Positions 1 to 9,761 of a stretch of 64,000 bases of DNA are shown here, piece by piece. Origin of the DNA: Lysinibacillus_B sp050613145 (lineage in GTDB: Bacteria; Bacillota; Bacilli; Bacillales_A; Planococcaceae); assembly GCF_050613145.1 (NCBI RefSeq), contig NZ_CP192507.1:1674001-1738000 (forward strand), read 5' to 3'. The translations under genes and the position numbers were made by a program. Below the pieces are notes generated by a model, which saw only the letters and a list, made by a program, of their open reading frames with translations, ran no database searches and was not told where the DNA came from. Position 1 is the first letter of the stretch; the number at the start of each line of letters is the position of its first letter.

Positions 1-1
1 A

Positions 2-1309
2 GCGAATCCAACATTTACAGTGAATTATGATAAAAACGGAGCTACTGGCGGGCAAGTACCTGTAGATAATGCAATGTATGAGACAAACAATAGTGTAACC
101 GTATTGGACAATACGGGTAATCTCGAGAAAACAGGCTTTACGTTTACAGGTTGGAATACACAAGCAGATGGCGGTGGCACAAGCTATACGGCGAATGCCA
201 CTTTCCAAATGGGTACGACGAATGTAACGCTGTATGCACAATGGGACGTTGCTCGTTATACACTATCCTTTGAGTCAAATGGAGGCAGTGCTGTACCTAC
301 CCAGCAGATTTTCTATAATCATCAAGCAACAATCCCAGCAGTTCCAATCAAGGTAGGTTATACATTTTTCGAGTGGTATACAGATGCGGCGTTGACAAAA
401 GTATGGGATTTTAAGAAAGATACTGTGAAAGCCCCTACGACGCTCTATGCAAAGTGGGTGGCAAATAGTTATTCAGGTGGTTCCATCCCAGAAACAGTCT
501 ATACACTATCTTTTGAATCAAATGGTGGTAGTACAATCACAACGCGATCGATTATCTCTCATTACAAGGTAACAGAGCCATCCGATCCAATCAAGGAAGG
601 CTATACATTTGCGGGTTGGTATACAGATGCGGCACTAACAAAAGCGTGGGATTTTACGAAAGATTTCATAACTGGCCATACAACATTGTATGCAAAGTGG
701 ATCGTAAACCGTACTTCTGATGGTGATGACAATATACCGGTAGAGCCACCTTTAACACCAGAAGAGCCAGAACCACCCCAAAAGCCATTGTCAACCTATC
801 GATTCACGGATATTTCGAAGAACTGGGCAAGGGATATGATTGAAGATATGGCAACTCAAGGTGTTATTACAGGCTATCCAGATGGCACATTCCGACCAAA
901 TGCGCCAATTCAACGTCAGCATGTTGCAATTATGTTCGCACGAGCTTTCGAGCTTACTCCAAAACGAGCAACTGTACCGTTTAGCGATGTATCAACAAGC
1001 CATCCATATTACGAGGCGATTACGTTACTACAGCAAGCTGGTATTGTGGATGGTGCAAACGGTGCCTTTAAACCAAACGCACCGATGACCCGTGCGCAAA
1101 TGGCAAAAGTCATTGTGCTAGCTTTTGGTTTAACACCAGGTGGAACGAGCACATTTAATGATGTGCCCCCGACACATTGGAGCTATGACTATATCGCGGC
1201 ACTAGAAAATGCCGGAATTTCTTTAGGTGATAACGGTAATTTTAAACCAGATGAACCTGTTACACGGGCACAATTTGTTGCATTTATGTATCGCGCAATG
1301 AACCGATGA
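2..1309 (+). CDS. SLH-domain surface protein with InlB-type B-repeats (5' partial)
   Basis: This is the C-terminal part of a cell-surface protein; the reading frame is open to the left edge, so the true start lies outside. Two InlB/Listeria-Bacteroides (Flg_new-type) repeats of about 75 residues are plain, each ending in a TLYAKW-like motif, and a further, shorter copy precedes them (ending TLYAQW). They share the motif WYTDAALTK. A Pro/Glu-rich linker (about residues 240-260 of the visible part) leads to three S-layer-homology domains ending at the C terminus (motifs GYPDGTFRP, GANGAFKP, GDNGNFKP, each followed by a TRAQ-type segment). In the family, SLH triplets bind pyruvylated secondary wall polysaccharide, so the protein should be anchored outside the cell; the repeats are usually adhesive or structural. 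The ligand is unknown. Confidence 0.9.
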   Translation, partial: ANPTFTVNYDKNGATGGQVPVDNAMYETNNSVTVLDNTGNLEKTGFTFTGWNTQADGGGTSYTANATFQMGTTNVTLYAQWDVARYTLSFESNGGSAVPTQQIFYNHQATIPAVPIKVGYTFFEWYTDAALTKVWDFKKDTVKAPTTLYAKWVANSYSGGSIPETVYTLSFESNGGSTITTRSIISHYKVTEPSDPIKEGYTFAGWYTDAALTKAWDFTKDFITGHTTLYAKWIVNRTSDGDDNIPVEPPLTPEEPEPPQKPLSTYRFTDISKNWARDMIEDMATQGVITGYPDGTFRPNAPIQRQHVAIMFARAFELTPKRATVPFSDVSTSHPYYEAITLLQQAGIVDGANGAFKPNAPMTRAQMAKVIVLAFGLTPGGTSTFNDVPPTHWSYDYIAALENAGISLGDNGNFKPDEPVTRAQFVAFMYRAMNR

Positions 1310-1462
1310 AATAAGGTGTTTATTCGAAAGAAAAACCAGATTCTTGGTAAATGGGAGTATGAGATTTTCACTAACAATATATTTAGTCTAGTTTTTCATT
1401 AATTGCTAAAGTAGTGTTAGGAAAATATAGTGAAGTCTATTTAATAAAATTGAAGTATAGAG

Positions 1463-1523
1463 CGAAAACCCTTCTCGTATTTTGTTTAAACAATGATTAC
1501 GATATGTGGGTTTTCGTTTTTTT
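1463..1523 (+). terminator. Intrinsic terminator after the SLH gene
   Basis: The arms CGAAAACCC (1463-1471) and GGGTTTTCG (1508-1516) are perfect complements and are followed by a run of seven T. The loop is long (36 nt) but can fold further. It would end the surface-protein transcript about 150 nt after the stop. Confidence 0.7.
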
Positions 1524-1628
1524 ATAGCTATTTATAATCTTTTATTGTTATAGAGTTAATCTTAATTTACAGTAATATACCAGATTTATGTTAGAATAAT
1601 CTCGATTAAACAATAGGGAGGTAGTATC

Positions 1629-2771
1629 TTGAAAAAAATCTTATTTCTCTCTTTATTTTTTTATGTATGGATTACACAGCAGTTAGATGTATATGCAATT
1701 AATACAGATGAAGAGCAATCAAATGTGTTCTATGTAAAAACAAATTCCGCGCCTGTTTATGATGAGAGTGGAGAAACATTAGGTGTTATACATAAGAATC
1801 AAGCTTATTTTTATATGGATAAAAACGAAGTATGTTATTACATAGAAGTAGAAAATCATTTAGGATGTGTCCCAACCGCTTCCGTAGTAGAAGGGAGTAC
1901 AACATTAGCTGAAGAGAAATTAGCGCGTGCTGGGCAGATGATTTATACAACGTATATAACGCAATTGACGGATCTAGATGGACATGTTCTTTACACATCG
2001 CAACCGAATCGACGACATTATGCATTTGATGAAGATAATACATATTACTACATAAACGTGGCAGGTCGTACGGCGTTACTACCAAAAGTAAATGCAGCAC
2101 TTGATAAAGGGATTCCAGTATTGATGTACCATCATATTGTAGGTCCTAATGATGGTCGACAGAGCTTGACGTCAGCGATGATTACAGAGGAGCAGTTTGC
2201 ATCAAATGTGCGTGCACTACAAGAAATAGATAGACGAACGATTACGATGGATGAGTTATATGCCTTTTTACAGGGAGAGAAAAACCTTGGGAAAAATGCA
2301 GTTGTTATCACATTTGATGATGGATTAAAGTCGAATATTGTATACGCTTATCCACTACTTCAACAAGCCAAAATGAAGGCAACGAATTTTGTCATTACAC
2401 CCCGTGTACCAGCAGCAACTCAACCATTTGATCCACAAAAATTACAGTCGATTTCGCAAGAAGAAATGGCTAGGTCAACAGATGTTTTCAGCTACGAGGG
2501 GCATACCCATCAGTTGCATAGCCAAGAAGAGGGAAACTCACTTGTTATATTACAAAGTCGTAAATCGTTGAAGGAAGATTTACTCACAAGTCAATCGATT
2601 GTACCGCAGCAATATTTTGCTTATCCATTTGGACAGTTTAATGGGGGGACGAAGCAAATGCTAACTGAAACAGGCTACCGATTGGCATTTACCACAAAAA
2701 ATGGTTATGTAAAATACGGAGATAATCCGTATGAATTAAAACGGATTGCAATAGTCCCTTATAATAGATGA
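1629..2771 (+). CDS. Secreted polysaccharide deacetylase (NodB-homology)
   Basis: This is a probable N-deacetylase acting on cell-wall or capsular glycan outside the membrane. The TTG start at 1629 is set by the SD GGGAGG at 1616-1621. An N-terminal signal peptide of about 23 residues ends in VYA. The NodB domain occupies roughly residues 160-380: VLMYHHI, then ITFDDG with the catalytic/metal Asp pair, then the GHTHQLH histidine motif, and YPFG near the end. Residues 30-155 are a variable N-terminal region with Tyr-rich strands, perhaps SH3-like. It is monocistronic, with a strong terminator upstream. The substrate cannot be read from sequence. Confidence 0.88.
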   Translation: MKKILFLSLFFYVWITQQLDVYAINTDEEQSNVFYVKTNSAPVYDESGETLGVIHKNQAYFYMDKNEVCYYIEVENHLGCVPTASVVEGSTTLAEEKLARAGQMIYTTYITQLTDLDGHVLYTSQPNRRHYAFDEDNTYYYINVAGRTALLPKVNAALDKGIPVLMYHHIVGPNDGRQSLTSAMITEEQFASNVRALQEIDRRTITMDELYAFLQGEKNLGKNAVVITFDDGLKSNIVYAYPLLQQAKMKATNFVITPRVPAATQPFDPQKLQSISQEEMARSTDVFSYEGHTHQLHSQEEGNSLVILQSRKSLKEDLLTSQSIVPQQYFAYPFGQFNGGTKQMLTETGYRLAFTTKNGYVKYGDNPYELKRIAIVPYNR

Positions 2772-3500
2772 ATTGAGAAGGTAAAACGATTATCGTATTC
2801 TTCTAGAACGATGATGAGAGGAATGGTAAGGCTCAGGCAGATTATCAGTGTTTTCTTATACAGAGTAAGCCAAGGCTGCGGGAAAGTGAGACAAGCTTGA
2901 AGCTCTTACATGTAAACGGAAAGAAATGATTTATTGTAAATGGAGAGAGCCACCTATATGCCAGCTACCGGTTAAGTCCATAAAAAAACTACCAACGTTT
3001 GGCCCTAATACAGCAACAATGCCTTTCATACTAGTGTTTTGTATTGTTTTTAGGCAGGTAGGGTGCTGAGTATATGTGAGCTACCAATGATGAAAATACC
3101 GTCGCCTCTATTGACTAAATAAAGCGGGTGATTAAATAGAACGTAAAGTTCGGGCTAAGTGCTACCAGCAATGAACTAATCTCGAAAATCGCAATTTCGA
3201 TGATAAATAATTTTTTTCGCCCGTAGCAGCCTGAGAGTTTTCCAATAATAGGTACATTGATGGCTAACCACAGTGTGGAAATTATGAAACCCCAGGCTCC
3301 CAGTTAGGAGAAACGTTAAATAAACTGTTAATCGTTGTGAGTGCAGCCATAAATACTGCGATAGCAAAAGGAGTAAGTGCTCAAGTTTGGGAAGAAAAAT
3401 TTTTCTTCATTTATAGTCCCTTTTAAATAAGTAATTTGTTGTCCCAATCACATTTATCCACATTTACAAAACATACGTTCTTTACTATACTTACGAGTAA
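2772..3500 (+). other. Gene-free stretch, possibly decayed coding DNA
   Basis: No ORF with a ribosome-binding site is visible in about 700 bases. One frame at about 3286-3426 is open and protein-like (it reads ETPGSQLGETL.., then LIVVSAAINTAIAKG) but has no start and is closed upstream by stops. This suggests the relic of a decayed gene, not an active one. No tRNA or riboswitch signature was recognised. Confidence 0.4.
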
Positions 3501-3513
3501 AGGAGGGGATGAA

Positions 3514-5586
3514 TTGAAAGCGCTATTAATCGCCGAAAAACCTTCCCTCATGCGCGATATCCAAAAGGTTTATAACAAAATAACATTACCGTATACAATT
3601 GATTTTACATCTTTTGTCGGGCATGTTGTCGAGTTAAAAGAGCCCCATGAGTATCACGCAGAGTGGAAAAAGTGGAGTTTAGATCTTCTCCCGATGATGC
3701 CAACAAAATATGAATTTCGTGTAAAAAAGAGTGCTTATAAAGTATATAAAGACATTGAAACATTGCTAAAAACGAATCAATATGACTTTATTATTAATGC
3801 TTGTGACGCGGGGATGGAAGGAGAAAATATCTTTTACTCTTTCTATAAAAAAGCTAGATGTACACTGCCTGTAAAGCGTTTTTGGACATCACAAACGACA
3901 GACACTGCTATTCGTCATTCCCTAGAACATTTAATCGATGAAAACGATGAAATGATTCGCAATTTACGCAACGCTGCTATGTACCGGATGATTTTTGACT
4001 GGCTTGTAGGCTTAAATTTAACACGTGCGGCAACAGTGAAAGGGGGGCGTACGATTAAAGTAGGACGGGTCATGACACCTACTTTAGCGATTGTCGTAAA
4101 ACGAGAGTTAGAAATTCGAGATTTCGTTCCAACGCCGTATTTCCAGCTAGAGTTAGATACAGGTGAATTGAAAGCCCTTTGGTTCGATCCGATTGCCAAA
4201 ACAAACAAGCTCGATTCGTTGGAAGCCGCACAAGTGATTCAGACCAAGTTAGCATCTACTGCATTCGTGAAGCAAATTGAAACAGAACGAAAAACAATAT
4301 TTGCGCCAAGTTTGCATTCTTTACTAGAATTACAAAAAGAGGCAAATAAGTTTTACGGCTTTACGTCGGCAGAGACGCTAAAAATAGCTCAAAGCTTATA
4401 TGAAAAAAAGCTCATTACGTATCCCCGGACCGAGTCCAAACATTTACCAACTGCATTCGCCAAAACGATTGCTCATCAATTACAAGTAGCGGCAAGTTTA
4501 CCGCAGTTTGAACAAGTAGCCAAACACATTTTAAATAATGAGGCACATATTCAAAAGACGATGTATGTTAAAAGATATGTGGATGATAAAAAATTAACCG
4601 ATCACCATGCAATCACGATTACGGATGTATCTGTCGGCAAGAAATCTTTAACACCGGCAGAGGTAAAAATTTATGAGCTGATTGTCAAACGGCTGCTCGC
4701 TATTTTTTTACCTCCTTATGTATTAGATAAAACGAATGTCTTGCTATTATGTGGGGAGCATCATTTTAAAGCAAGTGGCAATACAGTGATTGATAAAGGC
4801 TACACGGTTCTTTACGAAGCGCAAAAGCGAAAAGAAGAACGACCGCTACCTCTATTAAAAGAAGGGCAACAGTTGAACGTTCAGAGTAGCCAAATCTTAT
4901 CGAAAATGACAGAGCCACCAGCCCGTTATACAGATAGTACTTTGCTCGATGCGATGTTTCATGCAGGTCGCTTTGTGGAAGATAAAACGCTACAGGCCAT
5001 TTTAAAAGATGCTGAAGGCATTGGAACAAGTGCAACGAGAGCAGAAATTATGGAAAAACTTCTTTCAATCGGTATGATGACGAGGGAAGGAAAATCACTT
5101 GCGGCAACCGATTTTGGGATTGATGTTATTAGGTCGCTTGGTGAGCATGATGTTGTCTCACCTGTTTTGACGGCTGTGTGGAGCAAGAAGTTAAAGGACA
5201 TTGTGGACGGCTCCCTTAGCTCGCGCCAGTTTTATACAGACATGCAGCAATTTATTCACGATACAACCGGAAAAATGAAAGCACTTGAAATGGCTGTTGC
5301 AGAAAAAGAAGTCGTGATTTTAGGCAAATGTGTTACCTGTGGGGATTCAGTAGTAGAAGGATTTAAAGGGTATAATTGTACAAATAAATCTTGTAAATTC
5401 TATATTAGTAAATCACTCATGAAAGGCAAAATTACGCCGACTGATATGAAAAAGTTACTCGCGGGGAAAGAGACAAGAGAGATTTTGTTTACATGGAAAA
5501 GTGGTAAAAAAGGAAAGGCGAAATTAAAGCTAAACGGTGAGAAACTGGAATTTCTTTTTACCCCTAGTAGACAACAAAAAAAATAA
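3514..5586 (+). CDS. topB: DNA topoisomerase III (type IA)
   Basis: The enzyme cuts and passes single DNA strands and relaxes or decatenates DNA. The TTG start at 3514 is chosen because AAGGAGGGG (3500-3508) lies directly upstream; the longer open frame from 3436 has no SD. It is 690 residues, usual for TopB. The TOPRIM domain holds IAEKPS at the N terminus and DAGMEGE at about residues 98-104 (acidic metal site; Met in place of the common Arg). The active-site tyrosine is in TYPRTES (about residue 302). A C-terminal CxxC...C zinc-ribbon-like segment (from about residue 605) resembles firmicute TopB tails. It stands alone, with no conjugative genes nearby. Confidence 0.95.
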   Translation: MKALLIAEKPSLMRDIQKVYNKITLPYTIDFTSFVGHVVELKEPHEYHAEWKKWSLDLLPMMPTKYEFRVKKSAYKVYKDIETLLKTNQYDFIINACDAGMEGENIFYSFYKKARCTLPVKRFWTSQTTDTAIRHSLEHLIDENDEMIRNLRNAAMYRMIFDWLVGLNLTRAATVKGGRTIKVGRVMTPTLAIVVKRELEIRDFVPTPYFQLELDTGELKALWFDPIAKTNKLDSLEAAQVIQTKLASTAFVKQIETERKTIFAPSLHSLLELQKEANKFYGFTSAETLKIAQSLYEKKLITYPRTESKHLPTAFAKTIAHQLQVAASLPQFEQVAKHILNNEAHIQKTMYVKRYVDDKKLTDHHAITITDVSVGKKSLTPAEVKIYELIVKRLLAIFLPPYVLDKTNVLLLCGEHHFKASGNTVIDKGYTVLYEAQKRKEERPLPLLKEGQQLNVQSSQILSKMTEPPARYTDSTLLDAMFHAGRFVEDKTLQAILKDAEGIGTSATRAEIMEKLLSIGMMTREGKSLAATDFGIDVIRSLGEHDVVSPVLTAVWSKKLKDIVDGSLSSRQFYTDMQQFIHDTTGKMKALEMAVAEKEVVILGKCVTCGDSVVEGFKGYNCTNKSCKFYISKSLMKGKITPTDMKKLLAGKETREILFTWKSGKKGKAKLKLNGEKLEFLFTPSRQQKK

Positions 5587-5768
5587 TATACGCATGCTAA
5601 CTAGACGTTGAAAGTATATGGTGATACTATTTTTATTCATTATGTAAATTTTACTTTTGAAAATGAAAATAACTTACCATTTCAATCAAATTTACATATA
5701 ATAAACAAACAAGTTCGGAAATTAGTCACTTTTTATTTGGATGATTCGTTTGATTTTTTAGAATTCTC

Positions 5769-5797
5769 TTGACGTTTACGCCTATAGTTTGTACACT
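5769..5797 (+). promoter_or_regulatory. Sigma-A type promoter of the aspartokinase gene
   Basis: TTGACG (5769-5774), a 17-nt spacer, and TACACT (5792-5797) lie about 60 nt before the aspartokinase start. No lysine-riboswitch (L-box) core was recognised in the 270-nt gap, so lysine feedback is not evident at RNA level. Confidence 0.6.
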
Positions 5798-5858
5798 GTG
5801 GGAAGTCAAATGTTTTTTCTAGAAGTACAACAACATTATTAAGTAAGGATCTGGTGAA

Positions 5859-7217
5859 ATGATAGTATGTAAATTTGGCGGTACTTCCGTCGCAAGTGCA
5901 GAGCAAATTAAAAAAGTATTTAACATTGTTAAATCGAATCCTGAACGCAAAGTAGTTGCTGTTTCAGCTCCTGGAAAACGTTCAAGTGAAGATATTAAAG
6001 TTACAGATTTATTAATCGATCTAGCGGAAACGGCACTTATTGGCGGTGATGTTGAGTCAAAAATTAATGCTGTTGTCAATCGATATGAAGATATTACAAG
6101 TGGTTTAGGTTTAGATCAAACGATGTCGGAAATTATCGCTGCAGATTTACGTGAACGTGTTGCAGGCGATAAGTCTAATAAAGATTTGTTTATCGATAAT
6201 TTAAAAGCAAGTGGTGAAGATAATAATGCGAAGCTAATTGCCGCTTACTTTAATGTAGCGGGCGTACCAGCGCGTTATGTCAGCCCGAAGGAAGGGTTAC
6301 TTGTTAATGATCTTCCTGAACGCACATATGCTTTACCTGAAGCTTATGAAAAATTAAGTGTATTAAAGGATACAGAGGAAGTTGTGATTTTCCCTGGCTT
6401 CTTCGGCTATACTAAAGACGGTATTTTACGTACATTTGACCGTGGTGGTTCAGATATTACAGGGTCAATTTTAGCTTCAGCTGTTAGTGCTGACCTTTAT
6501 GAAAACTTTACGGATGTAGACTGTGTATTTTCAGCAAATCCAAAAGTAATCAACAACCCAGCAGAAATTAAAGAAATTACTTATCGAGAAATGAGAGAGC
6601 TATCATATGCAGGTTTTGCTGTTTTCCATGATGAAGCATTAATGCCTGTATATAGACAAGGTATTCCAGTGAACATTAAAAATACAAACAACCCATCTGC
6701 ACCGGGTACGCGCATTGTACCAACTCGTACAGAGCAAGGTCGCTCGGTGACAGGGATTTCAGCAGATAGTGGATTTTCCATTTTATACGTATCAAAATAT
6801 TTAATGAATCGTGAAGTTGGCTTCGGACGAAAATTACTTCAAATTATTGAAGAAGAAAATATCTCTTATGAACATACACCATCAGGCTTAGATGATATTT
6901 CAGTCATTATGCGTTCAAATCAATTAACACCAGAAAAAGAAGAGCGTATCGTAAGACGTGTGAAAGAAGAATTACATGCAGATGATGCACATTTCCGTCA
7001 TGGCTTCTCGATGATTGTTATCGTTGGGGAAGGTATGCGCAATAATACAGGGCTAGCTGCACGTGCAACAACAGCTATTTCTTCGACGGGTGCAAACATT
7101 GAAATGATTAATCAAGGTTCTTCTGAAGTAAGCCTAGTGTTTGGCGTAAACAAACAATTTGAAGATCAAATTTTAAAAGCGTTATATAGCGAATTTTTTT
7201 CCGCAGTGAAAATGTAA
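5859..7217 (+). CDS. Aspartate kinase (monofunctional, ThrD/YclM type)
   Basis: It phosphorylates L-aspartate, the first step to lysine, threonine, methionine and diaminopimelate. The kinase domain has KFGGTSV at residues 5-11, FDRGGSD near residue 195 and DCVFSANP near 225. Two tandem ACT domains fill about residues 300-450 (for example GEGMRNNTGLAARA and INQGSSEVS), the allosteric site of the family. At 452 residues without an internal alpha/beta start, it matches Bacillus YclM (AK III), not the lysine-repressed LysC. It is monocistronic with its own promoter. Which amino acid inhibits it cannot be told. Confidence 0.95.
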   Translation: MIVCKFGGTSVASAEQIKKVFNIVKSNPERKVVAVSAPGKRSSEDIKVTDLLIDLAETALIGGDVESKINAVVNRYEDITSGLGLDQTMSEIIAADLRERVAGDKSNKDLFIDNLKASGEDNNAKLIAAYFNVAGVPARYVSPKEGLLVNDLPERTYALPEAYEKLSVLKDTEEVVIFPGFFGYTKDGILRTFDRGGSDITGSILASAVSADLYENFTDVDCVFSANPKVINNPAEIKEITYREMRELSYAGFAVFHDEALMPVYRQGIPVNIKNTNNPSAPGTRIVPTRTEQGRSVTGISADSGFSILYVSKYLMNREVGFGRKLLQIIEEENISYEHTPSGLDDISVIMRSNQLTPEKEERIVRRVKEELHADDAHFRHGFSMIVIVGEGMRNNTGLAARATTAISSTGANIEMINQGSSEVSLVFGVNKQFEDQILKALYSEFFSAVKM

Positions 7218-7283
7218 CGAATAGCGATTAGAGCTAAAATCGTTTGCTAAATTTCATCTTTAAAAAAACACTTGTTACCAAAA

Positions 7284-7322
7284 TAGCCTTGTTAGATTAT
7301 TTCTAACAGGGCTACCTTAATT
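7284..7322. terminator. Hairpin between convergent genes
   Basis: TAGCCTTGTTAGA and TCTAACAGGGCTA pair over 13 positions with one G-T pair around a short loop (7284-7314). T-rich sequence follows on the plus strand, and a T-rich run lies about 15 nt past the stem on the minus strand, so it may serve both convergent genes. Confidence 0.6.
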
Positions 7323-7363
7323 TCTAGTTAAACTAAATCATACCGTTCGTTTAACAAGCTAAT

Positions 7364-7747
7364 TCAAGGATATGTTTTCAAATGTTTAAAACTGATTAAT
7401 TCCCCATCTGTATTTATCACAACTTCATCTTCCCCATATCCATTATGAGCACCATAGTAAGGGTACACTTTCAACGTTATCTCATATAATCCACCAACTC
7501 CATATACTTGCTTGATCCTTAGGACATTCGTTTCCCAAGCAGCCCAAGTAAGACCTTCAGGTGCATTTTTGTCATCCTTATAAATTTGAGAAATAGCTTT
7601 ATCTACGGGTTCTCTATTGCTACTTATGAGTGCCATTTTAATCGTTTCGCATAATTCCGTATCAGCCTCATTTATGGTTTTTGCGTATAATATCTCATTA
7701 CTGCTAATTAAAAATAATAATACCATTAACGGAAACACTTTTTTCAA
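7364..7747 (-). CDS. Small secreted protein, DUF3888-like
   Basis: A 127-residue exported protein of unknown function. The TTG start at 7747 is preferred, since GAGGTG serves as the SD; the GTG at 7756 lies inside that SD. The N terminus is a signal peptide (KKVF, then a hydrophobic stretch, ending LYAK). The mature part carries conserved-looking WAAWETNVLRIKQVYG and YPYYGAHNGYG segments, which I associate with the Bacillus DUF3888 family of short secreted proteins. The family call rests on memory. It is convergent with the aspartokinase gene. Confidence 0.65.
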   Translation of the reverse strand: MKKVFPLMVLLFLISSNEILYAKTINEADTELCETIKMALISSNREPVDKAISQIYKDDKNAPEGLTWAAWETNVLRIKQVYGVGGLYEITLKVYPYYGAHNGYGEDEVVINTDGELISFKHLKTYP

Positions 7748-7788
7748 ACAAATCACCTCTTGATCAGTATTCCCAAAAAGTTTGTTTT

Positions 7789-7920
7789 ACTCAATTAGCC
7801 TCTCTGTTAATTGAAGAATATATAGTTTAACCTTGTCCCGAAAGAAATCTTCCTCTTCAACCTTTAGCTCAGTGATGGGGAGTTCAATAAAACAATTTGA
7901 TAGGTATTTTTTGTTTCTTT
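7789..7920 (-). pseudogene. C-terminal gene remnant
   Basis: On the minus strand an open frame ends at 7789 and reads ELPITELKVEEEDFFRDK, then VKLYILQLTERLIE, charged and protein-like. The upstream part continues convincingly in another frame (NTKETKNTYQIVLLNSP), which points to a frameshifted relic. There is no start or SD. The family was not recognised. Confidence 0.3.
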
Positions 7921-7970
7921 TGTGTTGAAATCATGTACAATATTACAAGGTTAAAAGGAGGGAGGGGCTT

Positions 7971-9749
7971 GTGGAACGAATACGACGTGTGTTAAGACTT
8001 GTATTTCGCAATATTTATTATTATCGTGTCGATTATATCCGAACATTTCTAATGATTCGACTGTTCCAAGTGTTTATCGTTTTGCCGCTTGTATCCATTC
8101 TTTTTACCTTTATGCTTGATGCCATTGGAATACAAAGTATAACAGAGCAAAATATTTGGCAGCTACTGATGCACCCATTTGTACTGACGATGTTGGTGCT
8201 GATTGTACTCGTTTTTTTACTCTTTATTTATTATGAGATGGGCTTTTTAATGTTATTAGCGTATCATCAACAGCGGGCTATTCCATATACCATTAAAGGG
8301 CTTTGGCAGCGATTAAATCAAAAAGTACTGTACTTTATTAGTTTTCAAACGATTTTATTTGTCATTTATTTAATGTTAGTGATCCCCCTTATTTCAACGG
8401 TTTTGCCACTTTCGATTACGCAAAACTTGCAAATACCGCGCTTTATTGTGGATGAACTTTTAGCATCTACAAAGGGGAGGTTGATGTATTACGGAGCCAT
8501 TACATTTATTCTTGTTGTAGGCTTACGCTTTATTTTTACATTGCCATTTTTTACAATTTACCACTGGATGACTATTTGGGAAGCGGTAAAAATGAGCTGG
8601 CAGTTCTCCAAACGAAAGTTAATCGAAACGCTTGGGATACTCGCGCTTATTTTAACGGTACATGTAACCATTATAGTGACGATTTTAGTACTGGCGTTTG
8701 TCCCGTTGTATATTATTGAACGGGCGCTACCGGGTAATGCATTAGTTGTAGCTGCCTTTACATTAACATTTGTTGAAGGGGTTTTAATTTTAGCCTTTTC
8801 ATTATTGCAAGCGATGTTTTCTCAAATTCTCGTACTCGTCTCATTTAAGCTAACGCATGAAAAGCCGCTGATAACACAAAATGAATCTTTCCGTCAAACA
8901 ATTTTACATTGGACAGTGGTCATTGCAATCTACAGTTACTTTTTAATAAGTGGTTTCAATATATTGAGTTTGGAAAAGACTGTGTATGAGCCGACAACAA
9001 ACATCATCGCTCATCGCGGGTTTATGGAAAAAGGTGTGGAAAATACAATCAGTTCACTAATTGCATCTGCTGAAGCGGGGGCGGACATGGTCGAAATCGA
9101 TATTCAGCAAACGAAAGACGGTAAGTTTATCGTGTTCCATGATGCTAAACTTTCGCGACTAGCAGGGAAAAGAGACAGTGTTTATACTATGACACAAGCA
9201 CAATTAATGGAGACCATTGTTCGTGCAGAAGGGCTTTCAGATACGATTCCTTCACTTGAACAAATGCTTGAAAAGAGTGAGGAATTAAATGTTCGATTAT
9301 TAATTGAAATTAAAACACATGGTCATGAAACCAATGATATGTTAGAAAGGCTAATAGCGGTACTTGATGAATATAAAGCACTTGATGTACATTATATTCA
9401 GTCGCTTGATATAGAAATCGCTAAGCAAATAAAAGCTATGGAGCCTCGATTAAAAGTAGGGGCGGTATATGCGCTGAATGTAGGCTATTTACCAAAAACA
9501 GAGCTTGATTTTATTGTCATCGAACAATTTTTTGTAACGGAACGGTTAATTGAACAGGCGAAGCAGCAAGAGAAACAATTGTTTGTTTGGACGGTGAATG
9601 ATTCGCGCAGTTTGCAAAAATTTCTTGAATACAATGTGGATGGAATCATTACAAATAGGCCAGATCGAGCCAATGATTTAAGAGAAGTGTTAGCTGAAGA
9701 GCAATATTTTCTAAATAGAATTTGGAACAAAATACAAGTTATTTTTTAA
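7971..9749 (+). CDS. Membrane-anchored glycerophosphodiester phosphodiesterase
   Basis: It probably hydrolyses glycerophosphodiesters (lipid or teichoic-acid derived) to glycerol-3-phosphate and an alcohol. The GTG start at 7971 follows AGGAGGGAGGGG. Residues 1 to about 340 form a polytopic membrane region with six or more helices (GPDPase_memb type). The GDPD TIM-barrel follows: AHRG at about residue 346, ENT, EIDIQQTKDG and VFHD carry the metal-binding His/Glu/Asp set, with EIKTH and WTVND near the end. At 592 residues it is the normal length for this two-part family. The next gene follows after 12 nt and is probably co-transcribed. Confidence 0.92.
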   Translation: MERIRRVLRLVFRNIYYYRVDYIRTFLMIRLFQVFIVLPLVSILFTFMLDAIGIQSITEQNIWQLLMHPFVLTMLVLIVLVFLLFIYYEMGFLMLLAYHQQRAIPYTIKGLWQRLNQKVLYFISFQTILFVIYLMLVIPLISTVLPLSITQNLQIPRFIVDELLASTKGRLMYYGAITFILVVGLRFIFTLPFFTIYHWMTIWEAVKMSWQFSKRKLIETLGILALILTVHVTIIVTILVLAFVPLYIIERALPGNALVVAAFTLTFVEGVLILAFSLLQAMFSQILVLVSFKLTHEKPLITQNESFRQTILHWTVVIAIYSYFLISGFNILSLEKTVYEPTTNIIAHRGFMEKGVENTISSLIASAEAGADMVEIDIQQTKDGKFIVFHDAKLSRLAGKRDSVYTMTQAQLMETIVRAEGLSDTIPSLEQMLEKSEELNVRLLIEIKTHGHETNDMLERLIAVLDEYKALDVHYIQSLDIEIAKQIKAMEPRLKVGAVYALNVGYLPKTELDFIVIEQFFVTERLIEQAKQQEKQLFVWTVNDSRSLQKFLEYNVDGIITNRPDRANDLREVLAEEQYFLNRIWNKIQVIF

Positions 9750-9761
9750 AGGATTGAACAG

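Noticed and set aside
840..1088. Plus-frame ORF inside the SLH region
   Set aside because: It lies wholly within the SLH-encoding frame, which has clear domain motifs; no SD.
3176..3367. Minus-strand 63-codon ORF
   Set aside because: No SD, no recognisable composition; region looks decayed.
5587..5858. Lysine riboswitch before the aspartokinase gene
   Set aside because: The L-box core was not recognised; only a standard promoter is visible.
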